This document shows positions 34,269 to 44,292 of a stretch of 64,000 nt of DNA, one piece after another. Source of the stretch: Clostridia bacterium (GTDB taxonomy: Bacteria; Bacillota; Clostridia; Oscillospirales; Acutalibacteraceae). How positions within the stretch are numbered: the first letter of the stretch is position 1; the number at the start of each line of letters is the position of its first letter. The notes under the pieces were generated by a model. That model did no database searches, was not told the origin of the DNA, and saw only the letters and a program-made list of their open reading frames with translations. Both the position numbers and the translations under genes were made by a program. The stretch is taken from assembly GCA_017521425.1 (NCBI GenBank), contig JAFXCQ010000007.1, positions 62,001 to 126,000 on the forward strand. Direction: 5' to 3'.

Positions 34269-36767
34269 ATGGTAGTTAAATACAAATTAAGCGAAGTTGC
34301 AAAAGACTTTAATAAATCTTCAAAAGATATTTCAGACCTTCTTTTAAAATTCTTTGAGGAACCAAAGAAAAACCAATCTGCTCTTGAGGGTAAAGAGCTC
34401 GATATTATTTTCGATGTTTTAACACAAGAAAATCAGGTTGAAAGCTTCAACGAATATTTTGCTATGCAAAAACCGGTTAAAAAAGCTGAAAAGAAACCTG
34501 ACGAAAAGAAAGAAGCTGCTAAAAAGGCTGACGATAAAAAATCAGAGAAAGCGCAAACACCTAAAAAGGCAGAAGACAAAAAGTCTGAGAATAAAAAAGC
34601 ACCTGAAAAGAAAGCTGAACCACAAAAAGAACAGGGCGCAAAGCCAAATAAAGATAATAAGCCAAATGATAAAAAGGCGAAGCCGGAAGCTCCAAAAGCA
34701 CCTGAAAAGAAGCAAAATCAAGAGCCTAATCTTAATCCTTTCAAAAAGAAGGAAAAGAAAAAAGATGACGGTCCTATGCAGTCAAGAACAAAGGGCGAAA
34801 GAGTTAGTATTGATACAAGAGCTAACAATGTTGAGCTTGAAAAATATAATGAAAAGTATGAAAACATTGCGCCTGCACACTCTATGAATGATAACAATGC
34901 TACAAAGCAGAAGTTAAAACAAAAGAGTCAACAATACAGAAAACAGGGTATGCGTTCAGGTAAAAAAGAAACTGAAGCAGAAAGACTCAAGAGAATTGAA
35001 GCAGAAAGAGCAAAGAAAACTCTTGTTATTACTGTTCCCGAAGAAATCAGTGTTGGTGACCTTGCTGCAATGCTTAAAAGAACTGCTGCAGAAGTTATCA
35101 AGAAGCTCTTTAGCTTCGGTGTAATGGCATCAGTTAACGAAATTATCGACTACGATACAGCAGAAATCGTTGCAACAGAGCTTGGTGCAAAGGTTAAAAA
35201 AGAAGTTGTTGTTACTATTGAAGACAGAATTATTGACGATAGTAAGGACGATGAAAAAGACCTTCTTCCAAGAAGTCCGGTTGTAGTTGTTATGGGTCAC
35301 GTTGACCACGGTAAAACATCACTTCTTGATGCTATCAGAAATACATCTGTTACAGAAACTGAAGCAGGTGGTATTACTCAGCACATCGGTGCTTACAGAG
35401 TAAATCTTAACGGTCAGGATATTACATTCCTTGACACACCTGGTCACGCAGCATTTACTGCTATGCGTGCTCGTGGTGCTATGGCAACAGATATTGCAAT
35501 TCTTGTTGTTGCAGCAGACGATGGTATTATGCCACAGACAATCGAAGCTATTAACCACGCAAAGGCTGCGGGTGTCAGCGTTGTTGTTGCTATTAACAAA
35601 ATGGATAAACCTGACGTTTCACCAGACAGAATTATGCAACAATTAACAGAACATGAACTCATTCCTGAAGAATGGGGCGGAGATGTTATCTGCGTTCCTG
35701 TTTCTGCAAAAGCAAGAATGAATATAGATAAGCTTCTTGAATCAGTTCTTCTTGTTGCAGAAATGAAAGAATTAAAGGCTAACCCTAACAGAGCAGGTAA
35801 AGGTATTGTTATTGAAGCAAGACTCGACAAGGGTCGTGGCCCTGTTGCATCATTACTTGTTCAGAATGGTACTCTTAAAACAGGTGACATTATCGTTGCA
35901 GGTACTGCAGTTGGTAGAGTTCGTGTTATGACAGACGACAAGGGAAGAAAAGTAAACGAAGCAGGTCCATCTGTTCCTGTTGAAATTACAGGTCTTGCAG
36001 AAGTTCCTGTTGGAGGTGACCAGTTCGACTGTGTATCTGACGAAAAACTTGCAAGAGAACTTGTTGAACAAAGAAAACAACACAATAAAGAAGAACAGTT
36101 CAAGTCATTCCAGAAAGTTACACTTGATACTCTCTTTGATTCAATCAATGTTGGTGAACTCAAAGACCTTAATGTTATTGTTAAGGCTGACGTACAAGGT
36201 TCAGTAGAAGCAGTTCGTCAGAGCCTTGAAAAGCTTTCAAATGAAGAAGTTCGTGTAAGAGTTATTCACGGTGGTGTTGGTGCAGTTAACGAATCAGACG
36301 TTATGCTTGCTAACGCATCAAATGCTATTATCGTTGGCTTCAATGTTCGTCCTGACGCAGTTGCAGTTGCAAATGCAGAGCGAGATGGCGTTGAAATGAG
36401 AATGTACAGAGTTATCTACGATTGCATCGAGGAAATCGAAGCAGCTATCAAGGGTATGCTTGCACCTAAATACAGAGACGTTGAAATGGGTAAAGCAGAA
36501 GTAAGAAGCGTATTCAAACTTTCATCATCTGGTATGATTGCAGGTTCTTATGTTATCGATGGTAAAATCACAAGAAACTCAAAAATCCGTGTTGTTCGTG
36601 ATGGTATTGTTATTTCTGAAGACGAAATTGCATCCTTAAGAAGATTTAAGGATGATGTTAAAGAAGTTGCAACAGGTTACGAATGTGGTATCGGACTTGA
36701 AAGATTCAACGATATTAAAGAAGGCGACATTTTAGAAGCGTATATCGTTGAAGAATACAAAGACTAA
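34269..36767 (+). CDS. infB: Translation initiation factor IF-2
   Basis: 832 residues with GGGAGG before ATG 34269. The N-terminal ~240 residues are a low-complexity, very Lys/Glu-rich linker with repeated KKAEDKKSE-type units, as in other Firmicutes. The G domain has GHVDHGKTS (G1, near residue 343), DTPGHAAF (G3) and NKMDKPD (G4). Domains II-IV follow (the C-terminal IF-2 barrel and the initiator-tRNA binding C2 region around [15 protein letters not shown]). It brings fMet-tRNA to the 30S subunit. It is the fifth gene of the operon, followed by rbfA. Confidence 0.97.
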   Translation: MVVKYKLSEVAKDFNKSSKDISDLLLKFFEEPKKNQSALEGKELDIIFDVLTQENQVESFNEYFAMQKPVKKAEKKPDEKKEAAKKADDKKSEKAQTPKKAEDKKSENKKAPEKKAEPQKEQGAKPNKDNKPNDKKAKPEAPKAPEKKQNQEPNLNPFKKKEKKKDDGPMQSRTKGERVSIDTRANNVELEKYNEKYENIAPAHSMNDNNATKQKLKQKSQQYRKQGMRSGKKETEAERLKRIEAERAKKTLVITVPEEISVGDLAAMLKRTAAEVIKKLFSFGVMASVNEIIDYDTAEIVATELGAKVKKEVVVTIEDRIIDDSKDDEKDLLPRSPVVVVMGHVDHGKTSLLDAIRNTSVTETEAGGITQHIGAYRVNLNGQDITFLDTPGHAAFTAMRARGAMATDIAILVVAADDGIMPQTIEAINHAKAAGVSVVVAINKMDKPDVSPDRIMQQLTEHELIPEEWGGDVICVPVSAKARMNIDKLLESVLLVAEMKELKANPNRAGKGIVIEARLDKGRGPVASLLVQNGTLKTGDIIVAGTAVGRVRVMTDDKGRKVNEAGPSVPVEITGLAEVPVGGDQFDCVSDEKLARELVEQRKQHNKEEQFKSFQKVTLDTLFDSINVGELKDLNVIVKADVQGSVEAVRQSLEKLSNEEVRVRVIHGGVGAVNESDVMLANASNAIIVGFNVRPDAVAVANAERDGVEMRMYRVIYDCIEEIEAAIKGMLAPKYRDVEMGKAEVRSVFKLSSSGMIAGSYVIDGKITRNSKIRVVRDGIVISEDEIASLRRFKDDVKEVATGYECGIGLERFNDIKEGDILEAYIVEEYKD

Positions 36768-36805
36768 TAACAAAAATATTCTCTTTCACGAAAGGAGAGA
36801 ATGAA

Positions 36806-37168
36806 ATGAGCACATATAAACAAGACCGTGCGGCAGAAGATATTAAAAGAGAACTTGCCGCAGTTATAAGAGAACTTAAAGATCCAAGAATTGCCGGGCA
36901 TCTTATAAGTGTTTCGAGAGCAGAGGTTACAGCAGACCTTTCTTATGTAAAGGTTTATGTCAGTGCTATTGAAGGCATTGATGTTGCAAAACAGGCAGTA
37001 AAAGCACTTACAAATGCTTCGGGACTTGTCCGTAGAGAAGTCGGTAAAAGATTACGCTTGAGAAAAGCACCGGAACTTAAATTTATTGCCGATGACTCTA
37101 TTGAGTATGGTATGAATATTGCTAAAAGATTAGAAGGATTAGTAGAAAATTCATCAGACGACGAATGA
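36806..37168 (+). CDS. rbfA: Ribosome-binding factor A
   Basis: 120 residues, GAAAGGAGAG upstream. KH-like fold with the RbfA block IKRELAAVIRELKDPRI, VSVSRAEVTAD-like (SVSRAEVTADLSYVKVYVS), and the end blocks LRLRKAPELKFIADDSIEYG. It binds the 30S precursor near 16S helix 28 and matures the 3' domain under cold or late assembly. It follows infB in the conserved order. Confidence 0.95.
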   Translation: MSTYKQDRAAEDIKRELAAVIRELKDPRIAGHLISVSRAEVTADLSYVKVYVSAIEGIDVAKQAVKALTNASGLVRREVGKRLRLRKAPELKFIADDSIEYGMNIAKRLEGLVENSSDDE

Positions 37169-37192
37169 TTCTTTCCCGAAAGGATGTCAGAT

Positions 37193-38143
37193 ATGGTTAT
37201 TGACTTAAAGAAATGTGTTGAACTTTTAAAAGAAAATGATAATTTTCTTGTTTTATCACACGAGCATCCCGATGGTGATACATTGGGTAGTGCATTTGCG
37301 TTAATGGCTGCACTTAAAAAGATGGGCAAAAAAAGAGCGTTCAGATGTTCAGATGAATTGTCAAAAGACTTTTCTTATTTGTCAGATGGATTTACTTGTG
37401 ATGATGTAGGGGCAAATCCTTACATCATCGCGGTAGATGTTGCTGACACACATCTTTTAGGTGATTTGGCAGAAGAATATGGTGAAAAAATCAATCTTTG
37501 TATTGACCACCATATGTCAAATGCATACTTTGCAGAAAAACTTCTTTTAGAAAACAGAGCGGCTGCGTGTGAAATTGTGTTTGAGGTTATTAAAGAACTC
37601 CAGGTAGAAATTGACGAGTATATTGCAAATTGCCTTTATACAGGTATTTCTACTGATACCGGTTGTTTCCGCTACCAGAACACAAACGCAAAAACCTTCA
37701 GAGCAGTTGCAGAGCTTGTTGAAATTGGTGTAAATACAAAAATGATAAACAAGCTTATGTTTGAAACAAAATCAAAAAGCTTCTTAAAGCTTGATTTATT
37801 AGCAAGAAAAACACTCGAATATCATTTTGACGATAAATGTGCAATAATAACAATTACTCAGAAAATGTATGAAGAAAGTGGTTCAAACGAGCATGAGTGT
37901 TACCCTATAACTGCATTGCCACGCCAGATAGAAGGTGTTTTAGTAGGTGCAGTTATAAAAGAAAAGCAAAACGGTGCTTTCGGTATTTCTGTAAGAACTG
38001 AAGGCGATATTGATGCTTCAGCAATTTGTGCAGTTCTTGGTGGCGGTGGTCACGCAGGTGCGGCGGGTTGCGAAGTTAAAGCAGATTATGAAACTGCTAA
38101 AAAGAAAATTTTAGAAGCAATTGGCTCTAAATTAGGTTATTGA
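37193..38143 (+). CDS. nrnA: DHH-family nanoRNase / pAp phosphatase NrnA
   Basis: 316 residues from ATG 37193 (AAAGGATG about 7 nt upstream; ATG 37184 lies in the ribosome site). DHH-phosphatase motifs: SHEHPDGDTLGSA, AVDVADTH, CIDHHMSN (the DHH signature), STDTGCFRYQN, and the DHHA1 motif GGGGHAGAAG near the end. NrnA-type enzymes break 2-5-nt RNA and pAp. It is in its usual place between rbfA and truB, with truB starting one base after its stop. Confidence 0.92.
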   Translation: MVIDLKKCVELLKENDNFLVLSHEHPDGDTLGSAFALMAALKKMGKKRAFRCSDELSKDFSYLSDGFTCDDVGANPYIIAVDVADTHLLGDLAEEYGEKINLCIDHHMSNAYFAEKLLLENRAAACEIVFEVIKELQVEIDEYIANCLYTGISTDTGCFRYQNTNAKTFRAVAELVEIGVNTKMINKLMFETKSKSFLKLDLLARKTLEYHFDDKCAIITITQKMYEESGSNEHECYPITALPRQIEGVLVGAVIKEKQNGAFGISVRTEGDIDASAICAVLGGGGHAGAAGCEVKADYETAKKKILEAIGSKLGY

Positions 38144-38144
38144 T

Positions 38145-39032
38145 ATGACAGGTATAATTCCTTTAAAAAAAAGTGAAAATATGACTTCTTTTTTAGCTGT
38201 AAAGCGCGTGCGCGGAATTACAGGAGAAAAAAAGTGTGGTCATACTGGTACATTAGACCCTATGGCAACAGGCGTTTTGCCTGTTGCTTTAGGTGGTGCT
38301 ACAAGATTTATAGAGCTTTTACCAACCCATATAAAAGCTTATAAAGCGACTTTCAAGTTGGGTATTAAGACAGATACACTTGATATATGGGGCGAAGTAA
38401 CAGAAGAAAGTAAAAAAACTGCGTCTTTGGAGCAGGTTCTTGAAATTTTGCCACAGTTTACGGGTAAAATAAGACAAGTTCCACCTATGTATTCTGCACT
38501 CAAAAAAGATGGTGTAAGACTCTATGAATTAGCTCGTCAGGGTATAGAGGTCGAAAGAGAAGAACGCGAATGTGAAATTTTTAAATTAGAAATATCACAG
38601 CTTTCAGAAAACGAGTTTTCTCTTTATACTGAATGTTCAGCGGGAACGTATATACGTTCTTTAATAGGTGATATGGGCGATGTTCTGAATACAGGTGCTA
38701 CAATGACATCATTAAACAGAACGTATGCTTGCGGAATAAGTGAAGACGAGTGTATCACTTTAGATGAATTAGAAAATTACAGGGATAATGACGAATTAGA
38801 GAAAATTATTATCCCTGTTGATAAAATACTTATGAGTTACCCAAGTGTAAGTGTTTCAAAAGCACAGGGTGTTCGCTTTAAAAATGGCGGTGAGCTTTTT
38901 AAAGGCCGAATTAAAGGCAATGTGCCCGAAGGGCTTGTAAGAGTTTACTCCGAAAGCGAGTTTTTAGGGCTCGGTGAAGCACTCCCTGAAAGCGAAAATC
39001 TTACAGTCAAAAGGGTATATGTAGAAAAATAA
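38145..39032 (+). CDS. truB: tRNA pseudouridine(55) synthase TruB
   Basis: 295 residues. Catalytic Asp38 in GHTGTLDPMATG, the block LKLGIKTDTLDIWG-like (FKLGIKTDTLDIWGEVT), PQFTGKIRQVPPMYSALK, and a C-terminal PUA region with VKRVYVEK end. It forms pseudouridine 55 in the T-loop of tRNAs. One-base gap from nrnA, 33 bp gap to ribF. Confidence 0.95.
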   Translation: MTGIIPLKKSENMTSFLAVKRVRGITGEKKCGHTGTLDPMATGVLPVALGGATRFIELLPTHIKAYKATFKLGIKTDTLDIWGEVTEESKKTASLEQVLEILPQFTGKIRQVPPMYSALKKDGVRLYELARQGIEVEREERECEIFKLEISQLSENEFSLYTECSAGTYIRSLIGDMGDVLNTGATMTSLNRTYACGISEDECITLDELENYRDNDELEKIIIPVDKILMSYPSVSVSKAQGVRFKNGGELFKGRIKGNVPEGLVRVYSESEFLGLGEALPESENLTVKRVYVEK

Positions 39033-39065
39033 GTTTATAATATAATTTCCATTCAGGAGATATTT

Positions 39066-39962
39066 ATGATAAAAAATAATGGCGGGTTAGCAGTTGCACT
39101 CGGTACATTTGATGGCTTTCATTCAGGTCACAAAATGGTAATTGACAAAACAAAGCTGTCGGGAGGAAACAGTGCGGTGCTTTTATTTGATGAGCATCCA
39201 CAAAAGGTGCTTTCTCATAAATCACCGGGTGAGCTTATAACTAAAAGTGAGAGGGACAAATTACTCAAAAAATGGCAGGTGCTGCCAATAACAATAAGCT
39301 TTTCTGAAATTATGTCGCTCTCTTATGAGGAGTTCTTTTATAAAATATTGTTAGAGAAAATTGGCGCAACAGCACTTTCTTGTGGCTTCAATTACAGATT
39401 TGGTGCTAAAGCAGAAGGTAATGCTGAAATTTTAAAGGCTCTGTGTCAGAAAGAAAATATTGAGCTTTTTGTAAGCGAGGTAGTAGAATTTGAGGGCGAG
39501 CCCGTTTCTTCAACAAGAATAAGAAATTTAATAAAACAAGGTGATATTGAGTCTGCAAACGCTATGCTCCAGAGAGAGTTTTCTTACGATTTTGTAGTTG
39601 TTCATGGTGATGCACGAGGCAGAACAATAAATTCACCTACGATAAATCAATTTTTTACCGACGATTTTATTGTTCCGCAATATGGTGTTTATGCGTCATA
39701 TTCAATAATTGATGGAAAAAAATATCCGTCAGTTACAAATATTGGTGTAAGACCTACTATTGAGGGGTATTCAAAAGAACGTAGTGAAACCAATATTGTC
39801 GGTTTCGAGGGCGATTTGTATGATAAGAACATAAGTGTTCATCTTCTTAAGAAAATCCGTGAGGAGATGAAATTTAATAATCTTGACGAGTTAAGAAATC
39901 AAATCGCAAAAGACAGAGAAACATCTAAAATTATTTCAAAAGAAAAGGGCATAATTTTATGA
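39066..39962 (+). CDS. ribF: Bifunctional riboflavin kinase/FAD synthetase
   Basis: 298 residues, CAGGAG before ATG 39066. N-terminal nucleotidyltransferase domain with GTFDGFHSGH (nucleotide-binding HxGH), LFDEHPQKVL, and SSTRIR; C-terminal riboflavin kinase domain with RGRTINSPTINQF, SVTNIGVRPTIEG, and E-T-x-I-V-G-F-E-G. It makes FMN and FAD. Overlaps the start of rpe by 4 bases (ATGA-type). Confidence 0.94.
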   Translation: MIKNNGGLAVALGTFDGFHSGHKMVIDKTKLSGGNSAVLLFDEHPQKVLSHKSPGELITKSERDKLLKKWQVLPITISFSEIMSLSYEEFFYKILLEKIGATALSCGFNYRFGAKAEGNAEILKALCQKENIELFVSEVVEFEGEPVSSTRIRNLIKQGDIESANAMLQREFSYDFVVVHGDARGRTINSPTINQFFTDDFIVPQYGVYASYSIIDGKKYPSVTNIGVRPTIEGYSKERSETNIVGFEGDLYDKNISVHLLKKIREEMKFNNLDELRNQIAKDRETSKIISKEKGIIL

Positions 39963-40615
39963 GCGACAGAAAAATTGTAATTTCACCATCTATCCTTGCG
40001 GCAGATTATGGTAATTTAGAAAGTGAAATTAAAAAAGTAGTGGATGCCGGTGCAGAGTATATTCATATTGATGTAATGGATGGGCATTTTGTACCCAATA
40101 TTTCAATAGGTGTACCTGTTGTGCAATCAATAAGACGCGTTACAGATGCAGTTTTTGATTGTCACCTTATGATTAGTAACCCTATAGATTATGTTGATGC
40201 ATTTATTAAAGCGGGTGCGGATTTAATATCATTCCACGTTGAAAGTAATAGCGATATTTCTGAAACAATAAAAAAAATAACAAGCGCCGGCAAAAAAGCG
40301 GCACTCGTTGTGAAACCGGGTACACCAATAAATGTTGTTTTTCCGTTTCTTAGAGATATTTCTATGGTGCTTATTATGACTGTCGAGCCAGGCTTTGGTG
40401 GGCAGAGTTTTATCTCTGGTATGCTTCCTAAAATCACAGAATTAAGACAAGAGATTGAAAGACAAGGTTTACAGGTCGATATTCAGGTGGATGGTGGTGT
40501 AGATAACGAAACTGCTGTACTTTGCAAAAATGCGGGTGCAAATATTTTAGTAGCGGGTAGTTACATATTCAAGTCGCCTGACACAAAAGAAGCAATAGAT
40601 ATTCTCAAAAGTTGA
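39959..40615 (+). CDS. rpe: Ribulose-phosphate 3-epimerase
   Basis: 218 residues. TIM-barrel epimerase blocks: SPSILAADYGNLESE, HIDVMDGHFVPNIS (metal-binding His and Asp), HLMISNPIDYVDA, MTVEPGFGGQSF and VDGGVDNETA. It interconverts ribulose 5-phosphate and xylulose 5-phosphate in the pentose phosphate pathway. It overlaps ribF by 4 bases at its start and the convergent mecA by 11 bases at its end, with no terminator in between. Confidence 0.95.
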   Translation: MSDRKIVISPSILAADYGNLESEIKKVVDAGAEYIHIDVMDGHFVPNISIGVPVVQSIRRVTDAVFDCHLMISNPIDYVDAFIKAGADLISFHVESNSDISETIKKITSAGKKAALVVKPGTPINVVFPFLRDISMVLIMTVEPGFGGQSFISGMLPKITELRQEIERQGLQVDIQVDGGVDNETAVLCKNAGANILVAGSYIFKSPDTKEAIDILKS

Positions 40616-41150
40616 TTTTTTCTCCATATTCAAGAACGTGGTTTAAAAATTCAACATCACCAAAATAAGTTTCGCCAAAATCACTTAATATGTAAGCGAT
40701 TTTTTCAGAGCCTGTTATTTTGGGATGAATAACAAAATAGAAGTTTTTGTTGTATGAGAATATTTCAAAATTTTTAGATGAGTCAGAAGACTTTTTTAAA
40801 ATTTCAATAGCATCTAAAAATGCGTTATGGTCGAGTGCTTTAAAAAGAATTGGCTCTGCTTCTTTTTTCATTATAAGTTTTTTCTTTGATTTGTAATCGG
40901 TGCCAGGCATTGTAGTGAAACACATAATGCAACCACCATCATCGCTCGGTGTAACTTCAATTAAAATTCGTCCGTCAGTATCTATGGATTTTCCGAGAAA
41001 ACGTTTTGCTTCATCTAAAATAGTCCATATTACGCGGCGGGTTTCAATATTTGAGTAATCCATTTCGTCATACGTTATGTCAAGTTCGAGTAAGTCTTTG
41101 TCGGAAAGTGCAACAAGAATCTTTTCTTCTCCGATGGCTTCTATTTTCAA
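40605..41150 (-). CDS. mecA: MecA-family ClpC adaptor
   Basis: 181 residues from TTG 41150 with GGGGAGG 7 nt upstream. N-terminal MecA domain blocks: DLLELDITYDEMDYSN, then VIWTILDEAKRFLG; C-terminal domain with PILFKALDHNAFLDAIEIL and VIHPKI. The two-domain layout and length fit MecA/YpbH. In Bacillus it delivers substrates such as ComK to ClpCP. The C-terminal half is in the region overlapped (11 bp) by the 3' end of rpe on the other strand. Confidence 0.88.
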   Translation of the reverse strand: MKIEAIGEEKILVALSDKDLLELDITYDEMDYSNIETRRVIWTILDEAKRFLGKSIDTDGRILIEVTPSDDGGCIMCFTTMPGTDYKSKKKLIMKKEAEPILFKALDHNAFLDAIEILKKSSDSSKNFEIFSYNKNFYFVIHPKITGSEKIAYILSDFGETYFGDVEFLNHVLEYGEKINF

Positions 41151-41168
41151 AAAATCGCCTCCCCTAAT

Positions 41169-41197
41169 ATAATAATACTATTTGGAGAGCGAAACAA
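41169..41197 (-). promoter_or_regulatory. Possible mecA promoter
   Basis: On the minus strand TTGTTT (41197-41192), 17-bp spacer, TATTAT (41174-41169), about 18 bp before the TTG start. Weak in both boxes. Confidence 0.4.
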
Positions 41198-41228
41198 TGC
41201 AAAAAATTTGGAAAGGGAGTAATTCTCT

Positions 41229-42101
41229 ATGAAATTTTCAGTCAGTACATACAGTTTAAGTGGTCTTGTAGGTAAAGATGGAGTAACTGAAAAAGACCTT
41301 ATTAAAATAGCAAAAGAAATAGGTTTTGAGGGAATTGAATTTGCAGAAATTCATACGCCTGAAAATCAGGATAAGATAGAATACGCAAAAGAATTAAACG
41401 AAGAATGTAAAAAACATGGCATAATTCCTGTTCAGTATTCAATCGGTGCAGACTTAATTTATGGCAGTGATGGGGATATAGAAAAGGAAATTGACCGTTT
41501 AAAATATGAAGTAGATGTTGCAGCTGCATTAGGTGTAACAGGTATGCGTCACGATTGCACAGGTGGTTTTCGTGATGAGGATGCTAAAACAAAGGGATTT
41601 AACGAGGCACTGCCTTTTATTATTAAGGGTTGTAAAGCAGTCACAGAGTATGCAAAAACAAAAGGAATCCGTACTATGATGGAAAACCACGGTTATTTCT
41701 GTCAGGATAGTGACAGAGTTGAAAAAATTGTTACTGGTGTTAATGACAGTAACTTTGGCTTGCTTCTTGATATGGGTAACTTCCTTTGTGCAGACGAAAA
41801 CCCGGTTGTAGCATTCGGTAAACTCAAAAATTACGCGTCTTTTGTTCATGCGAAGGATTTTCATATTAAAAGTGGGGACAATATTGCACCAACAGATGGT
41901 TTTTTTACCACACGTGGAGGTACTCATTTAAGAGGTGCGGTTTTGGGTCACGGTAATGTGCCTGTATTCCAATGCCTTTCAACAGTAATAAATGCTGGTT
42001 ATGACTATTTTATAACTTTAGAATTTGAAGGCTGTGAAGAACCACGAATGGCGTGTGAGTGGGGACTTAATACTCTTAAAAAGTATATTTCTTTAATATA
42101 A
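41229..42101 (+). CDS. Sugar phosphate isomerase/epimerase, TIM-barrel family
   Basis: 290 residues, AAAGGGAG before ATG 41229. TIM-barrel (AP-endonuclease-2-like) features: FEGIEFAEIHTP, RHDCTGGF, MENHGYF (metal Glu), LLLDMGNF (metal Asp), FVHAKDFHIK (His) and LEFEGCE (last Glu). Family members isomerise or epimerise keto sugars, inositols or related compounds; activity is not certain. The gene is divergent from mecA and 52 bp before maf. Confidence 0.88.
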   Translation: MKFSVSTYSLSGLVGKDGVTEKDLIKIAKEIGFEGIEFAEIHTPENQDKIEYAKELNEECKKHGIIPVQYSIGADLIYGSDGDIEKEIDRLKYEVDVAAALGVTGMRHDCTGGFRDEDAKTKGFNEALPFIIKGCKAVTEYAKTKGIRTMMENHGYFCQDSDRVEKIVTGVNDSNFGLLLDMGNFLCADENPVVAFGKLKNYASFVHAKDFHIKSGDNIAPTDGFFTTRGGTHLRGAVLGHGNVPVFQCLSTVINAGYDYFITLEFEGCEEPRMACEWGLNTLKKYISLI

Positions 42102-42152
42102 ATATATAAAAAGTTAAAAAATGTGCAAAAAAATGCCGAAAGTGGGGATTAA

Positions 42153-42710
42153 ATGAAAATTGTGCTTGCATCTGCTTCACCAAGAAGACAAGAGCTTATT
42201 AAAATGATAACAGAAGATATAATAGTTAATCCCTGTGATTGCGATGAAACTATAAAAGATGGGTTGAAGGGCAGAGAAATTGCCGAATATCTTTCGAAAA
42301 TCAAAGGCGAGGCGGTTAAAGAACAGTTTAGAGATGAAATAATTGTTTCTGCGGATACAATAGTATGTCTCGGTGATAATGTTTTAGGCAAACCAAAATC
42401 AAGAGAAGACGCATTTTCAATGCTTCGTACTTTAAGTGGCAATACACATTCAGTTTTTACTGGTGTTACAATAATAAAAGGTGACAAACAGAAGACTTTC
42501 AGTCAGGAAACAAAGGTTACTTTTTATGATTTGAGTGACGAAGAAATTTATGAATACATTGACTCCGGAGAGGTTTTTGACAAAGCAGGTAGTTATGGTA
42601 TCCAGGGTAAAGGCGGACTTTTAGTCAAAGGTATAGAGGGCGACTACTTCAATGTAGTAGGTCTTCCTGTTGCAAGACTTAAAAGAGAGCTTCAGGAATT
42701 TTTACCTTGA
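42153..42710 (+). CDS. maf: Maf-family nucleoside triphosphate pyrophosphatase
   Basis: 185 residues. Maf motifs: KIVLASASPRRQELI at the start, VSADTIVCLGDNVLGKP, and GSYGIQGKGGLLVKGIEGDYFNVVGLP near the end. Maf proteins hydrolyse non-canonical or pyrimidine NTPs to monophosphates. A TTTACA/TAGAAT promoter for the next gene starts just past its stop. Confidence 0.93.
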   Translation: MKIVLASASPRRQELIKMITEDIIVNPCDCDETIKDGLKGREIAEYLSKIKGEAVKEQFRDEIIVSADTIVCLGDNVLGKPKSREDAFSMLRTLSGNTHSVFTGVTIIKGDKQKTFSQETKVTFYDLSDEEIYEYIDSGEVFDKAGSYGIQGKGGLLVKGIEGDYFNVVGLPVARLKRELQEFLP

Positions 42711-42714
42711 TTTG

Positions 42715-42744
42715 TTTACAATAGATATAAATATATGTTAGAAT
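42715..42744 (+). promoter_or_regulatory. Promoter of the GPH-proBAC operon
   Basis: TTTACA (42715-42720), 18-bp spacer, TAGAAT (42739-42744), right after the maf stop codon. Confidence 0.6.
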
Positions 42745-42774
42745 GAAATTATCTTAAAAATGGTGGTGAGGAAA

Positions 42775-44292
42775 TTGGCAGAAAACACAGTTTTAACTAA
42801 TACGCAGATTACTGAAGCAGATGTTGAAAAACAGAAGCAACAGCAAGAGAAAGAATATTTAGGTCCAAGAGAAATGGCAGCCTACATAATTTCAGGTTTT
42901 GGTGACAAAAACTGGGAAACTTTCTCCGGTAACAATATGTTTTTCTATAACACTACATTCCAGGGGGTAAGCCCTGTTACATTGAGCCTTGCTGATTCGG
43001 TATGCGGAGTTTTAGATACATTTGATAATGCTATTTCAGGTCCGATTTTAGACAGAACACGTACAAGATGGGGTAGGGTAAGACCATACTTCGTTCTTAC
43101 ATTGCCATTATGGATTTTTGCCAATTTAGTTCCGTGGATTTTACCGCAAGGACTTTCCCAGGTTGCTCTTTTTGTGTGGTTTTTCTTTATTAAATATGTC
43201 GGTTCAATTTCTAACTCATTTTATAATCCGGCATATACCGCAATTCTTTATAACTTAACACCTAATGTAAATGAAAGAAACAAACTTATAGCAACCGACA
43301 CGTATGCCGATTTATTGGGTGTGTGGTTACCATCACTTTTCCCGTTTTTTGTTGACTACTTACCAAGAACAATACCGACACGAACTATCTATTTAGGTGG
43401 TGCGTTAGTATTTATTGCAATGGTAATAATATTCAGGATTTATGGATTTTTCACTTTAAAAGAGCGTGTACCACTCGCTTCTCGTGAAGAAATGAACAAC
43501 ACTTCTGTGTTTAAGTCTGTAAAGCAAGTTGCATCTTGCAGACCTATGTGGGTGTTGCTTATTAAAAACTTCTTCGGTATGGGTAAAGCGGTAGGTCAGA
43601 ATGTTTCAAACTACTTCTGGCTTAACTGTACAGGTAAACTTTCAAATGCCGCAATTTCAGGTATTTTTACAGGACTTCCGAGTTATTTTGTTTTACCGTT
43701 TGCAACAAAATGGACTAAAAAAATAGGACTTAAAAATCTTGCGGTTTTAAGTTACCTTTATTGTGGTATTGTTTATTTTGTAATGTATTTAATAGGATTT
43801 TCACCAACTGAAAATTCTTTTGTGAATTTAATTATAATAGTTTTTGAACTTACTTTAGCGGGTGCTATGAATAGTGTTCAGAGATATTGTAACTCTGCTC
43901 TTACGGGTGATATGTACGACTATGTTGAGTGGAAAACAGGTATCCGTAACGAAGGTATGATGAGTGCCGCTATGGGTTACATAACATTAGTAGGTAACAA
44001 TGTTTCATCAATTTTGAGCGGTCTCATTATTGCTGCTATTAAATACGAACCACTTCTTAATTCACACGGTGTAGTTATTCCGCAGACAGACCCTAAAATG
44101 TTAACTGCTATATGGACAGTATTTACTTTAGCACCGGCAATAGGCAGAACTTGTAAAGGCCTTTCACTTATGTTCTTTAATGTAAACGGTAAAGTCCGTG
44201 AACAGATGATGGAAGACTTAGCAGTCGCAAGAGCAGGAAAATTAAAAGAACGTACCGGAACGGGTACAGAGGATGGGGCAAACGAAGAATGA
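42775..44292 (+). CDS. GPH-family transporter cotranslated with proB
   Basis: 505 residues from TTG 42775 (GGTGG 8 nt upstream); an ATG at 42760 has no ribosome site. The N-terminal 30 residues are polar and Gln/Glu-rich. TM helices with GPH features: GVLDTFDNAISGPILD and the RTRTRWGRVRPY loop after TM2; SNSFYNPAYTAI; and DYVEWKTGIRNEGMM in the second half. Carriers of this family take up sugars by cation symport. It overlaps proB by 4 bases (ATGA, 44289-44292), which is unusual; a direct substrate link to proline synthesis is not obvious. Confidence 0.82.
   Translation: MAENTVLTNTQITEADVEKQKQQQEKEYLGPREMAAYIISGFGDKNWETFSGNNMFFYNTTFQGVSPVTLSLADSVCGVLDTFDNAISGPILDRTRTRWGRVRPYFVLTLPLWIFANLVPWILPQGLSQVALFVWFFFIKYVGSISNSFYNPAYTAILYNLTPNVNERNKLIATDTYADLLGVWLPSLFPFFVDYLPRTIPTRTIYLGGALVFIAMVIIFRIYGFFTLKERVPLASREEMNNTSVFKSVKQVASCRPMWVLLIKNFFGMGKAVGQNVSNYFWLNCTGKLSNAAISGIFTGLPSYFVLPFATKWTKKIGLKNLAVLSYLYCGIVYFVMYLIGFSPTENSFVNLIIIVFELTLAGAMNSVQRYCNSALTGDMYDYVEWKTGIRNEGMMSAAMGYITLVGNNVSSILSGLIIAAIKYEPLLNSHGVVIPQTDPKMLTAIWTVFTLAPAIGRTCKGLSLMFFNVNGKVREQMMEDLAVARAGKLKERTGTGTEDGANEE

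Noticed and set aside
34438-36207. Several open frames inside infB on both strands
   Set aside because: The Lys/Glu-rich linker and the biased codon use leave long stop-free frames; none has a ribosome site or recognisable domain.
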